Made by a program: the position numbers and the translations under genes. This document shows positions 12,224 to 23,680 of a stretch of DNA of 64,000 nt, one piece after another. Below the pieces are notes generated by a model. That model saw nothing but the letters and a program-made list of their open reading frames with translations. It was not told the DNA's origin and did no database searches. The stretch is from Eucommia ulmoides (lineage: Eukaryota; Streptophyta; Magnoliopsida; Garryales; Eucommiaceae): contig CM028335.1 in assembly GCA_016647705.1 (NCBI GenBank), forward strand, positions 17,071,905-17,135,904, given 5' to 3'. The stretch's first letter is position 1; every line of letters begins with the position of its first letter.

Positions 12224-12231
12224 ATATTTTG

Positions 12232-12799
12232 GCTGGTTGTTTTTATTATATTTAATTACATATGATCTTATCTCTTCATCTCCTTCTCCCTGTTCAACAA
12301 TTTAATAAAATTTTATCTCCATCTATTAATTACTTATAAAATTTATTCAATTTCCTGTGACCAAAGAGTATTTTAACAATTTTTAACCAAATAATAGAAA
12401 CCAATAAGAAAATGACCTATTAGATTATTTTAAAACTATTATTTAAAAAAAAAAAAGTTAAAAATTTTGAAAAACCCCTATAGGAGCTCATTTACTTATT
12501 ATTTACTACCTTTTAAAAAAAAATATCAGTGATAAATATTATTAAGTTTAGAAGTTCACATTAATAGTTTTCTAGGTTACAATTTTATTTTTATTTCTCA
12601 ACATCAAATTTATTTTTGTTATATTTTTATAAAATATATTAAATATAAAATTAAACGATTAATTGTGCATATGTGTAATATTTAAATATAAATATATAAT
12701 AATATAATTTTTTCAGAATTATATATTATGCGGGTCTAAAATTAGTTAGTAATAATTTTGACACCTCTAACGTTTTCAACCTACTTACCAAACAACTCC
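12232..12799. other. Gene-free AT-rich DNA
   Basis: No coding pattern, repeat boundary or RNA gene seen. Confidence 0.5.
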
Positions 12800-13425
12800 A
12801 AATAGTAGGATGCTTCCAAATTTACATCCCTTAACTTTTTATTTTTTTATACTTCTCCTTCCACATTCTTCTCTGACGAATAAGGCTACTGGTGCTAGTG
12901 GCGTCGCCCTCTCTCTCTTTCTCTCTATGTTGTCACCCCATATCGTTGAACCCCCACCCCTAACCCAACCATTTCCCTCCACTCCTTCTTCTTCTTTTTC
13001 TCTTACTCTGTGTGTGTGTGCATGCATAGGCTTAGATCTGCATATTCGAGCCTTTATATGTCATATGTATACACACACAAAGATATAAAGAGAAGAAGAA
13101 GAAGAAAAAGAAGAAGAAGAAGAAGAAGAATGATGATGATGAAGAAGAAGAATGAGAAGGTGGGAAGGAGGGGGCAAAGGGTGAGGGGGACGATAGGATA
13201 GATGGGGGTTGTGGGGGGTGAGGGGATGGCCGGGCTTGGTAGGGGTGGGGAAGGGGGCCTAGACAGTGGGAAAATGGTGGGGAGGATTAGTGCATATTTA
13301 TGAAAAATTATGGGTAAAAAATAAAATAAAGTTGTATTAAAAAAAAAGGTAAAATAATAATTTTGAACTAATTTTGATTTATTTTTTATATTTATCAAAA
13401 ATGGGTGTACATATAGAATTACTCC
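12800..13425 (-). mobile_element. Miniature repeat element, family X copy 2
   Basis: Inverted relative of 5955-6330 (see there). The middle carries CT-rich and G-rich low-complexity sequence and a (GAA)n tract at 13088-13155. The apparent ORFs here translate to Ser/Pro- or Lys/Arg-repeats and are not genes. Confidence 0.4.
13088..13155 (+). repeat. (GAA)n / (GAT)n microsatellite
   Basis: Purine-rich trinucleotide tract inside the family X copy. Confidence 0.85.
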
Positions 13426-13439
13426 AAGTAGTGTCCCAA

Positions 13440-13990
13440 TTTGTTGACATTATACTTTCTTGATAAAATTACCCTTGCAATTTTAAAATATCATGCTTTC
13501 TTTATTTCTTAATTTTAATTTTTTATTTTCTATTGCCTATATTGTCCCTCTTCTCTTCCTGTTTTCTATTTTATTTATATTTTTTTTTTTCATTTTTTGT
13601 TTCATTTGTTTTTAGTTTTTTATTTTATTTTTATTTTTTGTTTTTATAGAAAATAAATAATAAAAAATCATAAATAAAAACAAAAAATAAAAACATAAAC
13701 AAAAAAAATGAAACTATAAAAAACCTAAATAAAAAGTTCAAATTGAAAAAAAACAAGGAAAAAAAAAAATAAAATGCAAAAGAAAAAAAAGGAAAGAAAA
13801 TAAAATAAAACCAAAAAAATAGAAATTTAAAATATAAATGTAAATACTAAAAATGAAAAACAAAAATAAAAATAAAAAAATAATTGAAATTCAAAAGGAA
13901 AAAGTCGAAGAAAGAATAAATAAATAAATAAAAATAGAAAAGGAAAAACATAAAAAGTTTTTTATTGTTTGGACCATATTTAACTTCCTC
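13440..13990. repeat. T-rich then A-rich foldback-like block
   Basis: T-rich 13500-13640 followed by A-rich 13640-13950, able to fold on itself. It ends TTTTATTGTTTGGACCATAT near 13962. The same phrase with small changes ends a T-rich block at 27425-27445, so these look like copies of one repeat family. Confidence 0.4.
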
Positions 13991-14934
13991 TATAGTAGAT
14001 TACCCAAACAAACAGTTATATCGCAAAAACATCCAAGTTGTACAAGAGACTTATTTCTATGGTCTTTTACCGTTGAAACAATGAGCTGGATAGTCTGAAC
14101 TACCCTCGCGATCATCACGCCTCTGCTGAAGGTTAGATTTTTTAGTTATGGTAAACTGCAAAGTTGGGTTTTCATTTATGGTAAGCTGTGATTCTACTAT
14201 TTTGGGAAGATACCATTTATATGTTCAATCAATATGGTAAACGAATCACTCGATATAAATCCCTTTTCCATTCATGTAGTCGATTCATTCCATTTGTATC
14301 GTTTGGTTGAAACTGAGAGGACGGTGGACAGAAAGAAATTCGAAACTGAGGATACCGATTGCAAAGAAAGACATCCAGCTTTGCAACAGTTTCTAGACCC
14401 GAACAAGTGTTGTATTATGATGAGTAATTTAAGTCGTTTGTTGTTCTGTGGGAGGAGCTCTTGTAACATCATGTTGGTACCAGTAATTGTGTTAACATTT
14501 GACTTTTAACATGATTTGGTTGATGGATTGAAACAAAGACAAGTTAATTTTTGTGTTATCCCACCCTGTTTAACAACCATCGTTTTCCATTTTTTTTTTT
14601 TTTTTTTTTGGCTTTTGATTAGCATATATGTTCACATTCATGCATAGATATAGTAAAGACATAGCAATAATGAGACACAAAAGGGGATTTTTTTTGCATG
14701 AATTCTGGATGTCAACAGTAAATATAGTCACAAAATGTTAACATTGTGTGAATGTCATTAATAAGTTAACATTCACGTGTACTTGCGATTTACACAATGA
14801 TCAGAATAATAACAACACTTGTCAGTGGAGTTGTCTAGTACACTTGAATATTTATGTTCATTATATTAGTTAGTCCATCCATTTTTTATGACGTGATGCA
14901 AAATATACAATGATTGTGCTTGTGGTGTTGATGT

Positions 14935-17097
14935 GTACGTACCATGATTACTCATTAGGAGTAAAGGTTGACGTAGATTTCACATACAAGATGTTAATAC
15001 AAAGATTGATAGCAATGTGAGAAGTTTTGAAAGATGAATCATTTGGGCTGAAATACTCATTACTGGGGCATGAAAAGTGTTTGATGTTGTGTCAAGATAA
15101 TTTAGAAGTGGTTGTTTGCCTTGCTTGTTTGATGAGGTTGGAGTATGTTGGCGTGGACATCAAGTTATGTGACAGTGGGAGTTGTTCAAGAGGCAACAAA
15201 TAGAACATGGTGGTCGATCGACGAGGACGTGGTAGTAGAGGTGGTATGGACATGAATGAGGATTTGTTACCTATTTTTTGCCGTGTACCACAAATAGCAT
15301 TATTGTCTAATCATTGGGTTGACGGAATAAAAGAAGTAGGACAGAGTTTTAAGGGTGGAATACCCAAGTTTAGAGAGACGTTAAGAAAATACGTTGTACA
15401 GGTAGGGTTTACTTTCAAATACAACAAGAACAACAAACAGAGGGTGACGACTCAATGTGCACTGAAGGAAGAAACGAGGTGTATGTGGAGAGTGCATGGG
15501 AGAGTAGATGAAAGAAATGGATTTTTTTACATATGGGAGTTGGTAAAGAATTATTCATGCGCCACTGTTTTATGGACAAACAAAAATGACAAACAAGAAC
15601 TCTAATGTTGTTAAGTCATGTTTGGTGGTTATGGTTCACAACACACTCAGTGCTCGTCCAATTGATGTTGTCCACACATTCAAGAATAATTACGACATCG
15701 AGATTCCATACCACATCGCATGGAATGGAGTCGAAAAAGCTTGGGATGAATTGTACGGAGACCACAAGTCCTCATATGATCAACTGCATTGGTACAAGGA
15801 TGCTTGTTTGCACACAAAACCTGGGAGCCACTTGGTTTTGGACTATGATCAAGAAACTGGACACTTTAGAAGATTGTTCATGGTGTTTAACGCATTAATC
15901 AATGGGTTCAAGTACTGCCGGCCGATATTATTCCTTGACTGGACGTTTTTGGGGGGGCAGATATAAGGGATGCTTGATGGCAGCTAGTGCGAAGGATGGG
16001 AACAATGATAATTTCTTTTGTATGAATATTTTATCAATTTTATTTTTCACATTTGGTTGATGTTGATGTTTTGTGTATTCGGTTTACAGGATTGTTCCCG
16101 GTTGCTTTTGTGGTGGTCAACGCGAAGAATGATGACAATTGGTACTGGTTAATGGAGAATATGTCAAAAATTGTCCCCCTGAACGTGTATTAACATGCAT
16201 ATCAGATCGACATAGCGGGATACTCGAAGGCATTCATAAAATTTTCCCGAAATATTTCCACTTTTTTTACTTGAATTACTTAAAGAATAATTTTAGAGAC
16301 AAATTAGCCGGTATGAAACAAGGATTTAAAGAGAAGTTGGTTTATAAATATACCACCATGGCACATGCAACAACAATGGAAAAGTTTTATCAAATGTTGG
16401 GGGAAGTAAAGGCGAAAAGTTTTGGACGGCTAGATAATTTCTTGTTAGACATGCCGTTCGAAAATTTCTGCAGCATGTTTTTTAGAGGCAAAAGATATGG
16501 TGAGATGTCCTCTAATTTAGCGGAGTCATTCAACGCCTAAATTCGTGAATTTCGACACCTGCTTATCATAATTATGATCGACAAGATTATATGCAAGTTA
16601 ATGTCTCTTTTGACAGTTAGGCACGCAAAATCGTTGTTGATGTCTACTGTTATATGCCTGATTCATGAGCAGATGATCAGATAGATGATTAGGGATGGCC
16701 GGACTTAAACTGTTGTGGAGTGTGCGAAGGATGTCTTTGAAATCACTCAAACCCAACCGTGAATGTAGATGTGGGAAAGAGAACATGCACGTGTTTTAAC
16801 TGGCAGGAGAATGAATTCTCATGTGCACACACTTGCGTGGCCATTCAACATAGTGGTCAAAATCTATATAATTTCATAGAACCATTTTGTTTGACTGATT
16901 ATTATAGAAAATATTATTCCAAAGGTATATACAGGGTCCTGACGCTCGAGAAACCACAGTGGGATGAATCGAAAGCTGTGATTATCCCTCCAATCACAAA
17001 CAAACAACATGGTCAGCCAAGGAAAAAATAGACTCCATCTAGGGCAGAGGTTGCTGAGATAAAGTGTGGTAGGTGCCACAAATACAGACACCACAAC
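14935..17097 (+). pseudogene. mudrA-type MULE transposase, frameshifted
   Basis: Transposase of the Mutator superfamily; it would bind the element's ends and cut DNA. In order: an N-terminal region of the MuDR kind (GLKYSLLGHEK, about 15045), the Mutator DNA-binding domain (15290-15560: FKGGIPKFRETLRKYVVQV, CMWRVHGRV), and the DDE transposase core, with LFLDWTF (first Asp, near 15930) and CISDRHSGILEGIHKIF (second Asp, near 16200). A SWIM zinc finger follows (C-T-C near 16790, then SCAHT near 16820), then a Cys/His knuckle (CGRCHKYRHH, about 17065). A likely intron ends tttacag at 16089. Breaks: a frameshift near 15595, one extra G in G7 at 15951-15957 before the core, a stop after FNA at 16540, and stops at 16680-16710. 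It is inactive. Class is certain, exon limits approximate. Confidence 0.85.
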
Positions 17098-17982
17098 TGA
17101 AAATCATACACCACTCTAATATGAGTTTTTTCATTTTTTAATCACTAGGTTTGCATCATTTTGACATACTTGTTTGGTTGCTTTTTTAGATGATTGATAC
17201 TGTTAGATGTTGCTAATTTTTTATTTCTTGGAAGACATCATGGTGATGTACTTGTTTTATTTTTAGTTATTTAATCCCCATTTTGGTCTATTTTAAATGA
17301 TTTCTTTAGATCTGAATCTGTGCTATTTCAAATTACTGCTTTACATGTTTTTTTAACAAAACATTCTGCTGCGTTAAAGAACCAAGAACATTTAAACATA
17401 TACAGTTTGGGAATGACAGTAACATTCACTCAGTCAGGAAAACTAATCACATTAACATTCACTCACGTCAGAAAAAATCAGTTCTAATTTTGTTCATGGT
17501 TTTGATGGATTATGATAAAAAGGTGGTTGTGCAATAAGTTCGATTTAGACATGTTTTTTTTTTACAATGTACGAATGTTAACCCTAAGTTTGTATAAGCG
17601 GTTGAATGCTTTTTTTTTTTTTTTTGTGAATATAAATATGTAGATGTTTACGGTTTTTTTTTTTTACATAAATGTTTGCGTTGCATTAATTTACCATCAA
17701 ATGTTAACGAAATATGAAGAATTTGGCATAACGGGTATTGATGGACACGTGGGAGAGTGGAATGACGTGTTCGTCGATTTTTGGTGGAGTTATAAGGTTC
17801 GAACAGTCACAATTATAATTAACTACAGGCGACTCTTCAAATCCCATAGTTGCGACAATATATATAAACGCATAGTTCCACTTAGATTGACACCAAACTT
17901 CCAGTTATTTGTATATTTGTGTTGTGTTCTACGGTAATCAGTGTTCGTGCATTACTTGTTGATTTGTTTGCGTCGTTGTAAA

Positions 17983-18240
17983 GATGGCGAACAACTTGAA
18001 CAACGCATTCAAGGAAGACTTCCAGAAATGGGACGAGGAGGCGAATAAATTAGCAGGGCAATGCAATGGCAGATGGGCGCTGCTAGATGGAGTTTCTCTT
18101 CTATGATAGAAGAGAATAGAGAACTGAAGCAGGAAGTTGAAAATCTTCAAGCACACTGTACTGGAAGTGGAGATTGAATCCTTGAGAGCGTATTTGGGAC
18201 CTGAATTTGCCCTCCCCGAAGTAAGCGAGTCATCGGTTGA
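17983..18240 (+). pseudogene. Possible second MULE ORF with coiled coil, broken
   Basis: An ATG at 17983 opens MANNLNNAFKEDFQKWDEEA; after an apparent frameshift near 18060 the frame continues as SSMIEENRELKQEVENLQA, a heptad-rich coiled-coil segment, and stops near 18178. It lies downstream of the transposase on the same strand, the place where some MULEs carry an accessory ORF. I do not recognise the protein. A minus-strand ORF over the same bases (17938-18249) looks like its shadow. Confidence 0.35.
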
Positions 18241-18814
18241 CATAGACAATCACCCCTATGTTGTTTATGTTTTTTTTTTTTTTTTTTTTAAAGTAATGTA
18301 GAAGAATAATAACGTCTAAGGAACTTGTGTTTGGTTGGATGTAAAAAACACAGTTTGTGAATACACACTTATATATATATTTTTTTACATTAACATTCAG
18401 TAATAGCATTGTTCTCATCTCAGATCGTACAACATCTACAATATCATTTGTTAACATCCACAGTGGGCGAGGTCACAGTATGAGTGAATGTTAATGTAAA
18501 ATAAATAAATAAATAAAACTTCGTCGAACGAACCAAAAAATTTTGGACTTGGTCGTTAACATTCACTCAGAACAAATATCGCATAATCTAAAATCAGATC
18601 AAGATAGCAAAATTAGAACAATGCATATAGCATGTGAAACAGATCCAACCCAGATCAAACAAAATTTACAGTTGTCACTGGGGGTGAGATGGTTCGATAG
18701 CATTCACTCAAACATAGACATTCTTCACAATGGATGTCACGATGTGTAAACCACAACTAAGGATTCGATGGTATATGCATTTGTTCCTAATATATATCCC
18801 AGCATATTGGGGTC

Positions 18815-19070
18815 GTTAACATTCACACAAGGACCACCGATCCACATTACAAACAATATACCAATATATATTCAAAACATATTGAGGTCATTAATAGTCA
18901 CTCAACATTTTGTTTTTCGAAAACATGAAATGGATTTCACGTGTGTAAAAAGTTTGTGAGATTTTTTATATGTGCGTTAACATCCACACAAGAACAACCG
19001 ATCCACATTACAAGCACAATTCCATTATATATTCAAAAACATATCGTTGTGTTAACAGTCACTTAACATT
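18815..19070 (+). repeat. 161-bp tandem duplication containing the motif
   Basis: The unit starting GTTAACATTCACACAAGGAC at 18815 recurs as GTTAACATCCACACAAGAAC at 18976. Both continue with CCGATCCACATTACAA and a TATATATTCAAAA stretch, then a second motif copy (18889 and 19051). Confidence 0.75.
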
Positions 19071-19329
19071 ATTAATCAAAACAGAACAAACATAAGTATA
19101 GGTAATTTTAGAATTGGTAACATTTGATTTTTAATATTCAATGAAGATTTAAGTATCCGCGTACACATTGTGTTATAAGATGTACGGTCAAAAAATAGCC
19201 ACGACAAACAATAACCCAACAGTTGTGTTTTTGGATTAAAACAAAACAAAAAAAAAAAAAAAAAAGACAAACAAAACAGAGAGCAATATATATAGCAAAA
19301 ATGTTGCCCTTTTGAGCACAACTACAGAT

Positions 19330-22300
19330 CATGATGGTGTTGGGTGGTTATTTATGTGTTGAGACGACGACAACGACCAACTTCTGATCGGATCATTCAG
19401 CATATAATGTATGATTTTCTCGCGCAACTCCCGTATCTCACCTGCCGTCAACTTTTCATGGACTGTTTTATTTTCAGCATATTGCTTCATGATATACATA
19501 ATGTGTATCCCGTATTCAATCCTGGAAAAACAAATTATTGACAAGATAGAATATTGATTGGTCAATAACAGCAAAGATCCCAATTTACATTTTAAGTTAT
19601 ATATAGGATGATATGTAAGGTTACGTAGGCTTCTCGTTGTTGTGGACATGTAAAATATTGTTCGATCTGTGCGACCCCTCAACCATGGAGTATCTTTGCA
19701 TTGATATATTACTCAACAAATATCTTCTGTTAATCGCACATGATTAGGTACAGAGATATACAGGAAGAAAAAAAAACAGTGCATACGCCAAATAGGGTCA
19801 AAGTATACCACTGTTTGTGCATCGTTGTAGTAGTAATAAGATGATTGATTCCTTAGCAGGATTGAATTATAGAATGTTCATTTCTTCTCAAATATATCTA
19901 GTGACAATAGCATCTAGTAGTTTGGATATGCATGTCGACCACTTGTATTCATTGGGAAGAGAATGTACCTGTAATTGTCAGTGAACGCATCTTTGATTGT
20001 GTCGCAGAGGTTACACAAAAGAACGCCCTATCCTCCCTTGATAACAGTCTGTAGAGACGAGATGTAGATGTTAGCTTATAAATGAATTTACACTGTATCA
20101 AAGCACACAACATACCCATATCTGTGTAATCGCAAACTTTGCTTGATCTAGAAGAGCCTCAGACGTCATGCTTCGGTGATTGTTTGTTGCATCTTGCATT
20201 CAAGATATTCACCAAAAGTATCGATGACCTTCAAAATAAGAAAATATTAGTTCGACTTTATTCGTCATTGTTCATTAAAGTTAACATTCCCATAATGAGA
20301 ATTACGTGCACACTTAATCAACTTAAAAAAAAATACACTTTGTAGTTTTTTGTAATACTTACATTGTTCGCAATTTGGCGATCCTATATGATGCATATAG
20401 CATCCCCGCAACTTACTGTGGCAAGTGATTTTTTCCCGCTATATATGTATGCCTCAATCCTGTTTTTTGAATGTATCAATTGCAACTTTTTCCATTCATA
20501 ATCGCTTAGCATCATTGCAACTTTACATTTATTTCAGTTGGCATTTTAGCGTTGTCCTCGTATTCATGCTTGGGCAAGGTATCGACATTTATGGTTTCTT
20601 AATTGCTCCTTTTTTTGCCTTTCCTTTTTGCTTTTGTATAGACATAATTACTACCTTGTTTGGCTGGTTGTCTCACCTTTATCTTCAGTCGATTCACCAT
20701 GGAGCTTGCCTTGGGTGTTCCTTTTGTCTGGCCATGTGGCAGGAGAATAGAGGGATGTGGGGGTCGATCTGCAGGGGCTTCATTCGGTATAACTATAGAA
20801 ATGAGCATCGCATCCCTATCATGAGATCGATGCAAGTATTTTGCGGTGTTAGGGTATGTGCACATGCTACGTGTGGAGTGGGTGATAGGCTATCTGGTTG
20901 AACAAGGGGTCATTGTGATGTTTTGGAGCGGCAAAAGTACCATGGGATGCATCACACAAGCCAACCTCCATTCTAGTATGGAAGTTTTGGATTTCCAACT
21001 TTAACTCGTTGATGACTCCCATATATGCATTGGCAGTAGCAGTTTTTTTCCTCATGTAACACTTGGTTTTTTTATTTTTGATTCTTCCAATTCACTGATG
21101 AGATTATTGTATTTTCGTTTCAAATCTTCCTTATCCTGATCAAGCGGAGGATCTCAGTGTTTCTGAGTGATATTGTGCACCCCCATCTCGATCAACAATT
21201 AGTCTTTTTCGCTCTCGACTTTTATCAATCTCTTGTTGAGATCACTCACAATATCTTCATATTGACCCTTTTGCGCTGTGTATGCAGTCTTCCTTTCATT
21301 AATTTCTATTTGGAGGTTGATATTTCTGGCTGTAATGTTGCCAAAGATCTTCCTGAAGGCTGCAATCGTTTCATCTTCCTCCATTTGCTTCCTATAAAAT
21401 TCCTATTTCTTTTTGTCTAAAGCACGGTAGATATCATTAACGACGATGTCATGCGTGTTTGGACCGATGGATATCATATTTGGTTGGGTAAACTCTACAC
21501 CTAAGTTAGATGTCGGAGATGCCAGCTCAGTTGACGGTTAACTGAGGAAGGGGGATAAATATCTACTAATGATGTCATTTATCATGGAGTCATTTTCAAG
21601 ATCTTCTTCGACAACTGGCCACTTTCCCTTATCGACTTGCCCACCTCCATCCGACGTGACTTACACTCTTGCAAGTACCTCAGCTGGAGTTTCTTTGACA
21701 ACATCTACGTCGTCAGCGTCGTTGCCGTCGATGATACCTAATTGCATTTCTTGCAACGTCCATTCAATTTTGTGGTCTTTTACCTGTCAAGCAACCATCA
21801 CATGAATGCAGATACAGATATTTTTTTAACAAAAATAATAGAATCTTGTTGGTATTTCAACAATACCTTACTGCTTAGGATTTGATTGATATGGCTGGAA
21901 CTGTTGCAGAGACATGCTTAGTCAAGCACCAACGCTGCATACGTAGTATTGCAAATTCCTTCCCTTCCATTGGAGATGTAAACAAAGTGTGTTCACAAAG
22001 CTAGTACAAAAAAAAAAAGAAAAGACGATGACTATAAAGCGATGTACAACGTATGTGTATGTTAACATCTACATGAAATATGATCAGATAGTACATATCA
22101 AGGCATTAAAAGTAATATATATGTAAACAACACAACCAAAATAGTAAAACTAACCAATGAAAATTAGATTACCTACAGTGCTAGTACGCACTCCGTTACA
22201 GATCTTGGCTCGGTGTATGTTCCTTTAAGACTTGTTTCCAAGTCTGTAAAAATTGCCTCTGGCCAATTATACTTCGACATGCTATCAATATCCTCCACAT

Positions 22301-23680
22301 ACTGTACCAACCACTTTGGGACTCGCTGTCCCACTGTTGTGAAGAAGCAAGTGGTTAGCATATTCAGGCTTAGCAGGCAGACAACATTTTATACAGATTC
22401 TTTAGTTGGCTTGTTTATTTTCTTTCCCACCAATGATCTCAAGAATGCCACACTAAACTCTCGTGGGTCGTAAGTAAGCTTGCTAAGAAAGGGGAAGTCC
22501 GTCTTTGTGTATCTACTTGATACTATTTTTCCTTCGCCAGATGCCATTCCGAATATCAATTGTATGTTCATGGTAGTTATCTTCAAGATTTTGTCGCCGA
22601 CCCTGAATTTTGAATGTGAAGGATTGTAACTTAGGATGATCTTCTCTATTAACTTGTCATTTTTGTGTATATTTTCAAGCGACAGTTGCCGGTTGTAGAG
22701 CATCTCGAACAAAAGTGCAAAATGTGTTTTCGATAGCAACGTCTTGTGTTGGTCTGTAATTTTGCATTCCTCTAGCAGTTCGTAAGTTTGCTTCAAGTTG
22801 CTTCGATACAAAAAAAACCTTGGATGAAAATGAGACTTGCCCCCATTTTTTTGCTTTCTGGATCTCGGGGTTGCATAAATTATAAATTAATTTAAAAAAT
22901 AGAGATTCATCAACATTTCTACACATTTCGTGACCGTGTATGTTCACGTATAAATATTTTATTTATTGCGTTAACATACAAGAAAAATAGTGTATCTAGA
23001 TCTGTGACAGCGTGGACCACGTTTGTCTCACACCATAGATGCGTGAACATACTCTTGGGTCCATTACCCGCATACTTTAGGTCCATACCACACAACCACC
23101 ATTTTTTAGGGAATACCAGAAACACGTGAACATACACACTTCAATGCAACATGTGGATGGATATACAGACAACTAACATGCATTAACATCCATATACGAC
23201 AGAATAAAAGACTAATTTGTGCAGCACACAGTATAATGCATCATGCAGATAGATATACAAGACCTATACACACAGATACTAATGAGTTAACATACACACA
23301 ATAGATGGTAAAGAGTAATTAATTCGATAAAGCGAAGATACTAATGAGTTAACATACACGCAAACGATATTGATGAGTAATTTCATTAAAACACGAAAAT
23401 CTAGAGTTAACATACACACAATCCAAATTACAATGGGATTTCGCTCTAATAACCAAATACTATCGCGTTAACATACACACTTAAGGTTTAGAAGAACATT
23501 TATCATAAACAACAATGGGAAAATGACAAAATCAAGCACACTCACTCAAGCGACAAAGAAAGACTAAAAGCGATTTTTGAAGTGAATAAGAACCCTAATG
23601 TAGTTCGCATACTTACTTGGAGGACTTTTGCTACCCCGTTTTCTGGATAAATAGTAGTTAGAATCTTTGGTGTTTGCCAT
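19330..23680 (-). pseudogene. Ulp1-like cysteine protease gene with DUF1985-like domain (KAONASHI-type passenger)
   Basis: Reading leftwards: exon 1 (23680-23617) MANTKDSNYYLSRKRGSK with a donor GTAAGT; a DUF1985/plant-mobile-domain-like region (about 22910-22170) with the hallmark FRVGDKILKITTMNIQLIFG; a coiled-coil linker (21384-21199); a basic segment KAKRKGKKRSN (near 20600); and a C48 (Ulp1/SUMO protease) catalytic domain (about 20010-19340). In that domain RYILFPMNTSGRH marks the His region, followed by LLSLDIFEKK and TFYNSIL; the Cys region is GIHIMYIMKQYAENK. Such proteins would remove SUMO-like modifiers; their role in MULEs is unknown. Breaks: two stops where Trp is expected in the His region, a frameshift near 22815, and a disrupted catalytic Cys codon at the start of the last exon (about 19525). 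The SUMO-protease call rests on C-terminal motifs; exon borders are approximate. Confidence 0.68.

Noticed and set aside
12810..13398. Overlapping ORFs on both strands
   Set aside because: Microsatellite and CT-rich low complexity inside a miniature element; no domain.
20425..20901. 158-codon plus-strand ORF with Cys-rich, membrane-like translation
   Set aside because: Lies antisense to the protease pseudogene linker and basic segment, which fit the domain order better.
22970..23480. A CRISPR-like array because of evenly spaced short repeats
   Set aside because: Repeats are short and imperfect, in an intron of a plant transposon gene; no Cas genes and wrong domain of life.
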